64,000 nt of DNA from Ancylomarina sp. 16SWW S1-10-2. Its GTDB lineage: Bacteria > Bacteroidota > Bacteroidia > Bacteroidales > Marinifilaceae. This document shows, piece after piece, positions 1 through 8,508 of this stretch. Location of the stretch: NCBI RefSeq assembly GCF_009669305.1, contig NZ_SADB01000002.1, forward strand, positions 219,358-283,357. The letters are read 5' to 3'. Every line of letters starts with the position of its first letter. Positions within the stretch are counted from its first letter, which is position 1. The notes below the pieces were generated by a model. It made no database searches. It was not told where the DNA came from and saw nothing but the letters and a program-made list of their open reading frames with translations. A program made the position numbers and the translations under genes.

Positions 1-408
1 GGTTGGAATTGTTAAATTTACTTCGTTAGGATTCTTAACATCTACTAGAATTTTAGCTTGGCTACATCTACTTTTATTATCACAAATTTGATAGACTATT
101 GTATCAACACCAAAACTATCTTCGTATGGGTAGTAAATTATTATTGAATTATCTTCGATAAGATATGCTTTACCTACTTGATCGTTTTGGCTAAGCATTT
201 TGGTTTGAGAAAAATCTAGTGTGGAAGATGAATAGACATCATTTTCTAGAAAAATAATTTCGATAGAATTAATCTCGTCAGCTACGGTTATATTATTCAT
301 TGTGACGTAATCATCCTTCGCAACTGGAGCTACATCTTCCTGACCAAAACTTACATTTGGGCCAAGTAACAAAACTAATATAAAAGAAAGAGTAAAAATT
401 GATTTCAT
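1..408 (-). CDS. Secreted Ig/cadherin-like repeat protein, N-terminal part (runs off left edge)
   Basis: Reading leftward from the ATG at 408, the frame stays open to base 1, giving 136 residues with no stop. It starts with a typical signal peptide (MKSIFTLSFILVLLLG, cleavage probably near FGQ). The next part resembles one cadherin-like or tandem-95 domain: a VAxDDYVT entry, an ENDVYSS loop, a YYPYEDSFGVDTIVYQICD strand pair and an AKILVDV end. Such domains are stacked in large cell-surface or secreted adhesins of Bacteroidota. The C-terminus, where a type IX sorting signal might sit, lies outside the window. The signal peptide is clear; the domain type is inferred from pattern only. Confidence 0.7.
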   Translation of the reverse strand, partial: MKSIFTLSFILVLLLGPNVSFGQEDVAPVAKDDYVTMNNITVADEINSIEIIFLENDVYSSSTLDFSQTKMLSQNDQVGKAYLIEDNSIIIYYPYEDSFGVDTIVYQICDNKSRCSQAKILVDVKNPNEVNLTIPT

Positions 409-546
409 AGTTAAATACAAGTTCTTTGATGATGGGTGAATGATTTTCATACACCAAACCGTAATGTTATGTTTTGCAGATAGCAACTTCATTTCATAAA
501 ATAAACAAAATATTATTTTAAAGATAATAGTTTTGTAGGGAAATTA

Positions 547-1548
547 CTAATGAAGGGTTTTGAATATTAACTCTTTTAGAAGATCACCATTCTTCGAACT
601 AACGTTTCCAATGCCTTTTGATTTTAAATCGTATTCTCTTAAAAGCTTAATTATTGATACAACCTTTCTAGGATTATATAGTCTTGCGGCTGATTTGTAG
701 TCTTTTACGAAATATGGGTTTACGCCAAGAGCAGAGGCTATTAGTTTATCATTCGTTTTATTTTTCAAAAAATGGAATTTTAAAATTTTTGAAAAATATG
801 AATAAAGTAAAGCTATGGTAACGAAAATAGGCTTGTTTTTTTCGTTAGTTGAGAAATAATTTATGATTTGATTTGCTTTAACAACGTCTTTTTTACCTAG
901 TGCATTTTGCAATTCAAAATTGTTAAAGTCTTTTGATATGCCAATATTCTTTTCGATTTCTTCAGCAGTAATTGTACTCCCTTTAGGAATATTAATACTT
1001 AACTTATCAAGTTCGTTTGAAATTTTGCTTAAATCGTTACCTAGAAATTCTGAAAGTAGGATACCTGCTTTAGTGTCAATTTTGAGTTTTAAATTGCTTG
1101 CGTATTTGGCAATCCAATCAGGTAATTGGTTTTCATATATTTTTTTTGATTCAAATAAAATACCATATTTAGCTATATTCTTAGTAAATACTTTTCTTTT
1201 GTCCAGAGATTTATATTTGTAATTAATAACAAGAATAGTCGACTTTAAAGGGTTTTTGATATAGGAATCTAGAAACTCAATATCTTTTAATAGTTGAGCC
1301 TCTTTTACAACAACAAGTTGCCTAGTAGCCATCATTGGGAAACGACGAGCTGTATCTAGAATGTTAGCTATATTTGCATCTTTTCCATAAAAGATTGTCT
1401 GATTAAAATCTCGTTCTGCTTCGGGAAGTGCATTTGCCAATATATAATCTGTAATCTTGTCGATATAGAAACTTTCTTCTCCCATTAAAAAATAGATGGG
1501 AGCATATTTTTGTTTCTTAATATTACTATATATTTCTTCGAATGTCAT
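547..1548 (-). CDS. holA: DNA polymerase III subunit delta
   Basis: 333 residues, the usual length for HolA. The protein is the clamp-loader delta subunit that opens the beta sliding clamp during chromosome replication. The N-terminal part has the family's degenerate nucleotide-binding start (YFLMGEESFYIDK, residues about 19-31), and the middle has the ARRFPMMATRQLVVVKEAQ segment typical of delta. The C-terminal collar domain is helical and ends in LLKELIFKTLH. The ATG at 1548 fits the start of the conserved region. It lies 23 bp downstream of the AMP nucleosidase gene on the same strand, so the two may be cotranscribed. Assignment is by overall resemblance to Bacteroidota HolA. Confidence 0.9.
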   Translation of the reverse strand: MTFEEIYSNIKKQKYAPIYFLMGEESFYIDKITDYILANALPEAERDFNQTIFYGKDANIANILDTARRFPMMATRQLVVVKEAQLLKDIEFLDSYIKNPLKSTILVINYKYKSLDKRKVFTKNIAKYGILFESKKIYENQLPDWIAKYASNLKLKIDTKAGILLSEFLGNDLSKISNELDKLSINIPKGSTITAEEIEKNIGISKDFNNFELQNALGKKDVVKANQIINYFSTNEKNKPIFVTIALLYSYFSKILKFHFLKNKTNDKLIASALGVNPYFVKDYKSAARLYNPRKVVSIIKLLREYDLKSKGIGNVSSKNGDLLKELIFKTLH

Positions 1549-1571
1549 ATGAATGTTTTGAATAGGTTCTT

Positions 1572-2342
1572 CTAGAATCTTAGGTGTTTTATTGATTCCT
1601 TATTGTTCATTACTTCATGTAGGGCGTCAATACCTGTTTGAACATGACGAGTTACAAAATTTGTAGTCACAATAGCATCGCTATCATCTGTTTTAACACC
1701 TGTCGAAATCATAGGTTGATCAGATACTAAGAGAACTGCGCCTGAAGGAATTTCGTTTATGAAACCGACTGTGAAAATAGTTGCTGTTTCCATATCAATG
1801 GCCATTGCTCTTGTTTTAGCTAAGTATTTTTTAAAACGTTCGTCGTATTCCCAAACACGTTTATTGGTTGTAAAAACAGTTCCCGTCCAGTATTCTATTT
1901 CTTTGTCTGCTATAACTTGAGAAACCGCTCTTTGTAAACCAAAAGCGGGTAGGGCTGGAACTTCTGGTGGTAAGTAGTCATTCGATGTTCCTTCGCTTCG
2001 GATGGCAGCTATTGGTAATATAAGGTCACCAAGTTTATTTTTCTTTTTAAGTCCGCCACATTTTCCTAAAAACAGAACGCCTTTGGGTTTTATAGCGCTA
2101 AGCAGATCCATAATTGTAGCCGCATTAGGACTTCCCATTCCAAAATTAATCATTGTAATACCACCTGCAGATACGTTGGGCATTGCTCTATCTTCTCCAA
2201 TAATTTTTACGTGATTTATTTCAGCAAAAATTTCAAGGTAGTTGTTAAAGTTGGTCAGAAGTATATACTGATCAAAATCTTTTAGTTCTCTTCCTGTATA
2301 TCTAGTTAACCAATTTTTTACAATTTCGTCTTTAGTCTTCAT
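1572..2342 (-). CDS. amn: AMP nucleosidase
   Basis: 256 residues, the size of the short Bacteroidota AMP nucleosidases, which lack the N-terminal domain of the enterobacterial enzyme. The family hydrolyses AMP to adenine and ribose-5-phosphate and belongs to the PNP/UDP phosphorylase fold. Visible signatures are the glycine-rich INFGMGSPNAATIMDLL segment (about residues 65-81), GVLFLGKCGGLK (phosphate/ribose site) and AIDMETATIF, the acidic/Met-Glu ribose-binding motif of nucleoside phosphorylases. It is the first gene of a leftward pair with holA. A divergent promoter region of about 80 bp separates it from the nuclease-domain gene on the other strand. Confidence 0.88.
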   Translation of the reverse strand: MKTKDEIVKNWLTRYTGRELKDFDQYILLTNFNNYLEIFAEINHVKIIGEDRAMPNVSAGGITMINFGMGSPNAATIMDLLSAIKPKGVLFLGKCGGLKKKNKLGDLILPIAAIRSEGTSNDYLPPEVPALPAFGLQRAVSQVIADKEIEYWTGTVFTTNKRVWEYDERFKKYLAKTRAMAIDMETATIFTVGFINEIPSGAVLLVSDQPMISTGVKTDDSDAIVTTNFVTRHVQTGIDALHEVMNNKESIKHLRF

Positions 2343-2393
2343 GGGTCAATTAATTTGCTTTTTAGCTAGAGTGTTCTGCTAATTAAATCTGTT

Positions 2394-2401
2394 TATCTTT
2401 G
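2394..2401 (+). promoter_or_regulatory. Bacteroidota -7 box (TATCTTTG)
   Basis: TATCTTTG matches the TAnnTTTG consensus of the Bacteroidota primary sigma factor and lies 21 bp upstream of the ATG at 2423. No convincing -33 TTTG is seen at the ideal distance. Confidence 0.55.
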
Positions 2402-2422
2402 CCTTATCAATATAACTAAAAT

Positions 2423-2875
2423 ATGGAAAAGCTAAATCTACCTAGCTATAATTTTAATATAAAATTAGAAGAGCAAAGGAAGCTAATTTTTGACAGTATA
2501 AGAAAGAAGTACGTTGTATTAACACCAGAAGAGTGGGTAAGACAAAATTTTATTTCTTATTTGGTTGAAAATAAGAATTATCCCAAAGGTCTTATTGCTG
2601 TAGAAAAGAAAGTTGATGTGAATAGAATGCCCCAGCGTAGCGATATTGTTTTGTATAATAACAAGGCTATTCCTGTTATGATTGTTGAGTGTAAAGCTTC
2701 TTGTGTGAAAATATCACAAGATACGTTTAATCAAATTGCTCGTTATAATATGAAACTTCAAGTTCCATATCTCGTTGTTACTAATGGTTTGAAACATTAT
2801 TGCTGTGAAATCAATTATGAAACCAATAGTTTTCATTTTATTCCCGAAATTCCAGATTATAAAAAGATATTATAG
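2423..2875 (+). CDS. Stand-alone HsdR-N-type PD-(D/E)XK nuclease domain protein
   Basis: 150 residues. This matches the short Bacteroidota proteins annotated as type I restriction enzyme R N-terminal domain (HSDR_N_2). The PD-(D/E)XK nuclease core is visible: D74 in RSDIVLY, then E89 and K91 in VECKA. The catalytic triad therefore looks intact. There is no helicase motor and no hsdM or hsdS nearby, so it is not part of a restriction system here. It sits among conserved housekeeping genes. A role in DNA repair or processing is possible but not shown by the sequence. It has its own -7 promoter box and a shared terminator with the convergent gene. Confidence 0.8.
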   Translation: MEKLNLPSYNFNIKLEEQRKLIFDSIRKKYVVLTPEEWVRQNFISYLVENKNYPKGLIAVEKKVDVNRMPQRSDIVLYNNKAIPVMIVECKASCVKISQDTFNQIARYNMKLQVPYLVVTNGLKHYCCEINYETNSFHFIPEIPDYKKIL

Positions 2876-2914
2876 TTAGGTGGCATCTTGTAAATGATTA
2901 AAAAGTTGCATTTG

Positions 2915-2932
2915 CAACCTGATTGCAGGTTG
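2915..2932. terminator. Bidirectional hairpin between convergent genes
   Basis: CAACCTG, loop ATTG, CAGGTTG, followed by a T-rich stretch on the + strand. It lies in the 78-bp gap between two converging genes and can serve both. Confidence 0.6.
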
Positions 2933-2953
2933 TATTTATTTTAGAACCGATTT

Positions 2954-3502
2954 TTATATGAAAAACCACAAAATCGTCGGAATTAATATTCCAGCAAGAG
3001 CTAATTTCCAACCTCTCTTTGTAAATCCGTATTTGCCTTTAGCTATTAGTAAACCTGTAATGCATATGAGTAGCACGCTAATTGCAAAAATATCGGAATA
3101 CCATAGCCATATATTTTTGTTTGATCTGTGTAAATCAATCATTTGACCTAAAATAGGTCTTGTTATAAACTGTTCAATTTCTCCTTCCCCTGTTGAAGGA
3201 TTTATATAAGCATAGGCACCGTCAAAATAAAGATTATAGCCACCTCTTCGCCACGAAGAACCTCTCAGTTCTAAGTCAATATTTTTTTCTTTAAGGCTTT
3301 GTTTAAAGAAGTTGTCAGTAATAGCATTTCTATTTTCTGGCATATCAAATTTTAGCTCAATTGTATTGTACACATAATCGTGAGGATCCCACGATGCACG
3401 GTGATTTAAAGCGATACCTGATATTGCAAAAGCCATTAACAAACCTGCGTAGAAATAAGAAAAATCTCTATGCCAATTTCTAAAGCGTTGATTGAGTTTC
3501 AT
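2954..3502 (-). CDS. PepSY-associated transmembrane helix protein
   Basis: 182 residues with three membrane segments: about residues 14-33, 133-153 and 164-181. The first is followed by ALNHRASWDPHDYVY, and the protein has the layout of the PepSY-TM family seen in Bacteroidota, with a periplasmic PepSY-like loop between helix 1 and helix 2 (STGEGEIEQFITRPILGQMIDLH). Members are often linked to iron or flavin reductase systems, but no such partner is next to it here. It reads leftward and converges on the nuclease-domain gene. The family call is from pattern; the precise role is unknown. Confidence 0.75.
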   Translation of the reverse strand: MKLNQRFRNWHRDFSYFYAGLLMAFAISGIALNHRASWDPHDYVYNTIELKFDMPENRNAITDNFFKQSLKEKNIDLELRGSSWRRGGYNLYFDGAYAYINPSTGEGEIEQFITRPILGQMIDLHRSNKNIWLWYSDIFAISVLLICITGLLIAKGKYGFTKRGWKLALAGILIPTILWFFI

Positions 3503-3580
3503 TTTATGCGAATAAGTTGTTAATCAATGGCAAGTTTGATAAAAAAACTTAGAAAAACGAGGAGGTAAGTCATATTATAA

Positions 3581-3610
3581 AAAAAAACTGTCTATAGGAC
3601 AGTTTTTTTA
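3581..3610 (-). terminator. Rho-independent terminator of the Lys-rich small gene
   Basis: AAAAAACTGTC, short loop, GACAGTTTTTT. A perfect 11-bp stem that ends in T/A runs on both sides and lies about 55 bp downstream of the 34-residue gene. Confidence 0.8.
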
Positions 3611-3665
3611 TTTCTTTATTACAAAGTATTTAGCACAATAGTTTTGAATTATTGTTCGGAAAGTT

Positions 3666-3770
3666 CTAAGCTTTTTTCGCTTTCTTTTCTCTTTTTTCAG
3701 CTTTTTTTTCTTTAGCTGTTTTAGTTGGTTCTTTTTTTACATTTTTTTTTGAATCTTGCGACTTAGCCAT
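3666..3770 (-). CDS. 34-residue Lys-rich small basic protein
   Basis: An ATG at 3770 reads to a stop at 3666-3668. The product begins MAKSQDSKKNVKK and continues as Lys/Glu/Ala repeats ending in KAKKA. Very short, highly basic MAKSQ-type proteins of this kind occur in many Bacteroidota, often near cold-shock genes; that is recalled family knowledge, not shown here. Its own terminator (3581-3610) supports its being a real transcription unit. Nucleic-acid binding is a reasonable inference from charge only. Confidence 0.6.
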   Translation of the reverse strand: MAKSQDSKKNVKKEPTKTAKEKKAEKREKKAKKA

Positions 3771-4029
3771 AACTGTATATTTTAAATTTAATTGCTATTT
3801 TTTAGATAAGGACGTTTGATTCGTCTCTTTGGTATAAAATTACATTATTCTATTAAATTACATGAATTTTTTAGAATAATTGTTTCGCTTATATTATTGT
3901 TTCTAATTATGGCAAGTGTTTATATAAACTTGTTTTGTCTTTTAAATGAAGATGGTTTACTATTGTGTTGAAATCTGAAACCAAATCTTTATTGATCAAA
4001 AATCAATATCTTAAGTTGATATAAAATAC

Positions 4030-4057
4030 GAAAGGCTGCCCATATGGACAGCCTTTC
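4030..4057 (-). terminator. Terminator of the ppdK gene
   Basis: GAAAGGCTGCCC, loop, GGACAGCCTTTC with one mismatch, 24 bp beyond the ppdK stop. The rest of the 311-bp gap (3771-4081) shows nothing recognisable apart from AT-rich sequence upstream of the small gene. Confidence 0.75.
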
Positions 4058-4081
4058 TATATATTGAGAAGTTAAATTCTC

Positions 4082-6802
4082 TTAGTTTTGCTTCAAGTTT
4101 GCTTGAGCAGCAGCTAAACGTGCAATAGGCACACGGAAAGGAGAACATGAAACGTAATCCATACCAACTGAGTTACAGAACTCAACTGAAGATGGCTCAC
4201 CACCGTGCTCACCACAGATACCTAATTTGATATCTTTACGTGTTGATCTACCTTTTTCACAACCCATACGAACTAATTGTCCGATACCTTCTTGATCTAA
4301 TACTTGGAAAGGATCGTTTTTCAAGATACCTTTTTCAATATAGATAGGTAAGAATTTACCAGCATCATCACGAGAATAACCGAATCCCATTTGAGTCAAG
4401 TCATTTGTTCCGAATGAGAAGAATTCAGCATATTCAGCAATTTTATCAGCAGTCAATGCAGCACGAGGAATCTCGATCATTGTACCTACTAAGAAATCAA
4501 CTTTAACACCTTTTTCAGCGAAAACAGCAGCTGCAGTTTCTCTGATGATAGTTTCCTGAAGTTGGAATTCTTTTAAAGTTCCGATCAATGGAACCATAAT
4601 CTCTGGTTTAGGATCTTTTCCTTTAGCTTTCAAATCACAAGCAGCTTCGATAATAGCACGAGCTTGCATTTCTGTGATTTCAGGATATGTATTTCCTAAA
4701 CGACAACCACGGTGACCCAACATTGGGTTAAATTCGTGAAGAGAATCAACTTTAGCTTTAACAACAGATACATCAAGACCTAATTTTTCAGCCATTTCAA
4801 TTTGAGAAGCTTCATCATTAGGAGTAAACTCGTGCAATGGTGGATCCAGTAGACGGATAGTTACACCAAAACCGTCCATAGCTTCAAGAATTCCAGAGAA
4901 ATCTTGTCTTTGAACAGGAAGTAATTTAGCAAGAGCTGCTTTACGACCTTCAACATCTTCAGCAAGAATCATTTCACGCATCTTCCAGATTTTATCACCT
5001 TCGAAGAACATGTGTTCTGTACGACATAGACCAATACCTTTAGCACCAAAATCACGAGCAGTTTGAGCATCAGCTGGCGTATCAGCATTGGTACGAACGT
5101 ACATGCGAGTATTTTTCTCTGCAATGTCCATCAATTTACCAAAATCACCATCCAAAGAAGGAGTGATAGTAGCAACTGTACCTTCGTATACTTTACCAGT
5201 AGTACCGTTCAATGAGATGAAATCACCTTCTTTGAAATCAACACCGTTGATAGTCATTGATTTTCCTGTTACTCTAACACCAGCAGCAGAAGAAATACAA
5301 CATTTACCCATACCACGAGCAACTACAGCAGCGTGAGAAGTCATACCACCACGCTCAGTAAGAATACCTTCAGCAGCGTACATACCTTTCAAATCTTCTG
5401 GAGAAGTTTCGCGACGTACTAAAACAACTTTTTTACCTTCAGCAGCCCATGCTTCAGCAGCATCAGCAGAAAATACGATTTGACCAGCGGCAGCACCTGG
5501 AGAAGCTGGAAGACCTTTTGAAAGTTCTTTAGCAGCATCAATAGCAGATTGCTCAAATACTGGGTGAAGTAATTCATCCAATTTGTTAGGCTCTTGACGT
5601 AAGATTGCTGTTTTTTCATCAATCATACCTTGAGCCAACATATCAACAGCCATTTTTACCATAGCTGCACCAGTACGTTTACCAACACGAGTTTGCAACA
5701 TCCAAAGTTTACCATCTTGAACGGTGAACTCCATATCTTGCATATCTGAGTAGTGGTCTTCTAGTTTTTGTTGAATTGTATTCAACTCATTATATAATTT
5801 TGGCATAGCTTCTTCCATAGAAAGGAATTCAGCTTTACGAGCTTCTTCAGAAGTACCGTTACGTTCAGCCCAACGATGTGAACCAATAGTAGTAATTTCA
5901 AGAGGCGTACGAACACCAGACACAACATCTTCACCCTGTGCATTAATCAAATACTCACCGTTGAATTGGTCTTCACCAGTAGCAGCATCACGAGAGAAAC
6001 AAACTCCTGTAGCAGAAGTATCACCCATGTTACCATAAACCATAGCTTGAATGTTTACAGCAGTACCCCATTCACCTGGAATGTTTTCCATACGACGGTA
6101 AAGGATAGCTCTTTCAGTATTCCAAGAATCGAATACAGCACAAACAGAACCCCAAAGTTGATCCCAAGGATTTGTTGGAAAATCAACACCAGCATGCTTA
6201 CGAATAACTCCTTTATAACCTTCAACAAGAACTTTAAGATCTGCTACAGTTAATTCAGTATCAACTTTGTAACCTTTAGCTGCTTTTAATTCATCAAGAA
6301 CAACTTCGAATGGATTGTGTTGACCTTCTTCAGCTTCAACACCCATAACTACATCACCGTACATGTGAATGAAACGACGATATGAATCGTAAGCAAATTT
6401 TTCGTTTCCTGATTTTTCAGCAACAACTTTTACTGTTTCATCATTCATACCTAGGTTAAGAACTGTGTCCATCATACCTGGCATAGAAGCACGAGCTCCT
6501 GAACGAACTGAAACTAATAATGGGAAAGAACCATCTTTAGCATCAAATTTAGCGCCCATTGCAACTTCTGTATCTTTAACAGCAGCTTCAACTTGATCTT
6601 TGATCATTGCTACAACAGCCTCTCTACCAAGTTTGTTGTAATCAGTACAAACGTCAGTGGTGATAGTGAAACCAGCAGGAACTGGAACACCAATTAGGTT
6701 CATTTCAGCAAGGTTAGCACCCTTACCTCCAAGCAAATTCTTCATCTCTGCTTTACCTTCAGCTTTACCGTCACCAAAAGTATAAACGTACTTAGTACTC
6801 AT
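4082..6802 (-). CDS. ppdK: Pyruvate, phosphate dikinase
   Basis: 906 residues, full length. It interconverts ATP + phosphate + pyruvate and AMP + pyrophosphate + PEP in the cytoplasm, linking glycolysis and gluconeogenesis. The N-terminal nucleotide/pyruvate-kinase-like domain has GGKGANLAEM near residue 25 and the VSVRSGARASMPGMMDT segment. The swivelling phosphohistidine domain has GGMTSHAAVVARG with the phosphorylated His at residue 490. The C-terminal TIM-barrel domain has GICGEHGGEP with the catalytic Cys at residue 863. All key residues are present. It is a single gene with its own promoter and terminator; the nearby pyruvate:ferredoxin oxidoreductase gene is a metabolic partner (pyruvate node). 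Confidence 0.97.
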   Translation of the reverse strand: MSTKYVYTFGDGKAEGKAEMKNLLGGKGANLAEMNLIGVPVPAGFTITTDVCTDYNKLGREAVVAMIKDQVEAAVKDTEVAMGAKFDAKDGSFPLLVSVRSGARASMPGMMDTVLNLGMNDETVKVVAEKSGNEKFAYDSYRRFIHMYGDVVMGVEAEEGQHNPFEVVLDELKAAKGYKVDTELTVADLKVLVEGYKGVIRKHAGVDFPTNPWDQLWGSVCAVFDSWNTERAILYRRMENIPGEWGTAVNIQAMVYGNMGDTSATGVCFSRDAATGEDQFNGEYLINAQGEDVVSGVRTPLEITTIGSHRWAERNGTSEEARKAEFLSMEEAMPKLYNELNTIQQKLEDHYSDMQDMEFTVQDGKLWMLQTRVGKRTGAAMVKMAVDMLAQGMIDEKTAILRQEPNKLDELLHPVFEQSAIDAAKELSKGLPASPGAAAGQIVFSADAAEAWAAEGKKVVLVRRETSPEDLKGMYAAEGILTERGGMTSHAAVVARGMGKCCISSAAGVRVTGKSMTINGVDFKEGDFISLNGTTGKVYEGTVATITPSLDGDFGKLMDIAEKNTRMYVRTNADTPADAQTARDFGAKGIGLCRTEHMFFEGDKIWKMREMILAEDVEGRKAALAKLLPVQRQDFSGILEAMDGFGVTIRLLDPPLHEFTPNDEASQIEMAEKLGLDVSVVKAKVDSLHEFNPMLGHRGCRLGNTYPEITEMQARAIIEAACDLKAKGKDPKPEIMVPLIGTLKEFQLQETIIRETAAAVFAEKGVKVDFLVGTMIEIPRAALTADKIAEYAEFFSFGTNDLTQMGFGYSRDDAGKFLPIYIEKGILKNDPFQVLDQEGIGQLVRMGCEKGRSTRKDIKLGICGEHGGEPSSVEFCNSVGMDYVSCSPFRVPIARLAAAQANLKQN

Positions 6803-6940
6803 AATTATCGCTTTTTAGTTTTAAATGTTATTCGTTGCTATAAAATTAGCCATTCAATAACAATTATATATTAACTTATAATCTTTCAAAAATTTAAATT
6901 TACAAGGTGTAATCTTTAAATACGCCCTGAAAATTGTACA

Positions 6941-6948
6941 CAAAAGTA
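6941..6948 (-). promoter_or_regulatory. Probable ppdK promoter -7 box
   Basis: Read on the minus strand this is TACTTTTG, an exact TAnnTTTG match. It would give a 5' leader of roughly 130 nt for ppdK. No good -33 element is seen. The rest of the 321-bp gap 6803-7123 holds only this box and the terminator at 7081-7104. Confidence 0.5.
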
Positions 6949-7080
6949 GTGTTCTTTTTTCTAAAAAGGAAGGAAAGAACTCACAATCTAACTGTCTTCT
7001 TTAAAATGAATTAGACTTTTATTTTTCAAACGTTTGCGTGTCGTTATCATAAATTTTAACTGCAAGATATTCAATAAAAA

Positions 7081-7104
7081 TAGCCAATCTTTTGATTGGC
7101 TACT
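7081..7104 (-). terminator. Terminator of the DHOD-like gene
   Basis: TAGCCAATC, loop TTTT, GATTGGCTA, followed by a short mixed T-rich run and lying 20 bp past the stop codon. Confidence 0.7.
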
Positions 7105-7123
7105 TTATCAACTTTCCTATTAT

Positions 7124-8137
7124 TTATCTCATTGGGTACTTGTTGATTATTTCTTCAGGATGAAGAATAAAATCCAAATATTGTGCTCTATAATAAACAT
7201 CAGAAGCTTTTAAAGCATTATCTGATAATTTACCTTTGAACTCATCAATGTTTTTGTAGCCTTTATCATCCATCCATTTTTCTAGTTCAGAAAGAACTTG
7301 AGCAATGTACGAAGGCTTGTTTTTATATAATGTACTCACCATTTGAACTATATCGGCTCCACTCAGTAACATTTGTAAAACATCTTCGTAGGTATAAATG
7401 CCATTTGATCCACATAAACTAGCTTTAATCTTCTTATGCAATAAACCAACATAGCGTAATCCTAAATTAAAGTCTCCTTGATGACTTAGATTAAATTTAG
7501 TCACATGACTTTCGGTATTAATATCAATTGTTGGTTGAAATAATCGATTAAATAGAACAAATGCAGAAGCACCAGCTTGATCTAAACGATTTACAAAATT
7601 TAGTGTATTTGTATAATAGGGACTCAATTTAATGCAAAAAGGAATTGATAATCTCTCTTTAAGAGTTTTTACAATTTCCACTTTTTCATCTTCCATTTGC
7701 TCCGCTGTTTTATCTACGCTTGCAGGCATTTGATAGAAATTTAACTCCAAAGCATCAACGCCAACTTCTTCCAATTTCTTAGCGTAATCGAACCAGGTTA
7801 CATCGTAAACGCAATTCAAACTAGCAATTACAGGAATATTAACAGCTTTTTTCACTTCAGACAGTCTCATAAGATGAGCCCTAGGTCCGGCATGTTTAAT
7901 TGTAGGGAAAATAGAAGTCATTTCTGCATTTCGATCTGCATATTCGTCAAGTTCGTCGGTAAGTTGTGCTTGTTCCATCTGAATTTGTTCCTCGAATAGA
8001 GATTTATAAACAATTGCCGCAGCACCTGCGCGTTCTAATTCTTTGGCTCCTTCTGCTGTGGCCGAAAGGGTACAAGCTCCTACTACAATGGGATTTTTAA
8101 GACTTAACCCCATGAATTCTACATTTAAATTTGCCAT
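7124..8137 (-). CDS. Dihydroorotate dehydrogenase-like flavoprotein
   Basis: 337 residues with a class 1 dihydroorotate dehydrogenase barrel: LKNPIVVGACTLS near residue 14, IKLSPYY in the middle, and the FMN phosphate-binding GSNGIYTYEDVLQMLLSGADIVQ near the C-terminus. In true class 1A enzymes the barrel strand LELNxSCPN leads to the active site, with a nearby Cys base. Here the strand reads LELNFYQMP and the Cys is absent. It is therefore more likely a Bacteroidota DHOD-like oxidoreductase of uncertain substrate than the pyrimidine enzyme PyrD. It is monocistronic between two strong terminators. Confidence 0.85.
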   Translation of the reverse strand: MANLNVEFMGLSLKNPIVVGACTLSATAEGAKELERAGAAAIVYKSLFEEQIQMEQAQLTDELDEYADRNAEMTSIFPTIKHAGPRAHLMRLSEVKKAVNIPVIASLNCVYDVTWFDYAKKLEEVGVDALELNFYQMPASVDKTAEQMEDEKVEIVKTLKERLSIPFCIKLSPYYTNTLNFVNRLDQAGASAFVLFNRLFQPTIDINTESHVTKFNLSHQGDFNLGLRYVGLLHKKIKASLCGSNGIYTYEDVLQMLLSGADIVQMVSTLYKNKPSYIAQVLSELEKWMDDKGYKNIDEFKGKLSDNALKASDVYYRAQYLDFILHPEEIINKYPMR

Positions 8138-8453
8138 GTTATTTTGGTTTTAATTTCTTTTTCTCATTAAATTTAATAAATGAACTTGATATATTCAACC
8201 AAAAAACAAAATTTAAATATCTGAAAATCAATACAAATCCCCAATGGCTGACGAATAAAGGACTTTTGTGTCTTATTTATCTTTTAAAACTGTTAAATTA
8301 ATATATCCACTATTATTTAATCTGTCAGCACGATTGTTAACTATTTGAGTAGCTAGATTGTATTTGTAAAACTAATTTTAGAAAGCAATTTTCTTTAGAA
8401 AAAATACGAAATTCAAATGTTTTTAATTTCATAATGCAGATAATTGGGCATAA

Positions 8454-8484
8454 AAAAAAGGGTTCCAATTTGGAACCCCTTTAG
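8454..8484 (-). terminator. Terminator of the nifJ gene
   Basis: AAAGGGTTCC, loop AATTT, GGAACCCCTTT with flanking A/T runs, 25 bp past the stop. The rest of the 371-bp gap (8138-8508) shows no other feature; it must contain the promoter of the DHOD-like gene, but no TAnnTTTG box was found. Confidence 0.8.
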
Positions 8485-8508
8485 TGTAATAATATAGAAG
8501 ATTAATTC

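Noticed and set aside
2423-2875. Part of an active type I restriction system together with the hsdR remnant at 22.6 kb
   Set aside because: The two are 20 kb apart, on different sides of the island border, and no hsdM or hsdS exists in the window.
5088-6253. Plus-strand frames inside ppdK
   Set aside because: Antisense shadows of a gene with all catalytic residues; composition follows the real frame.
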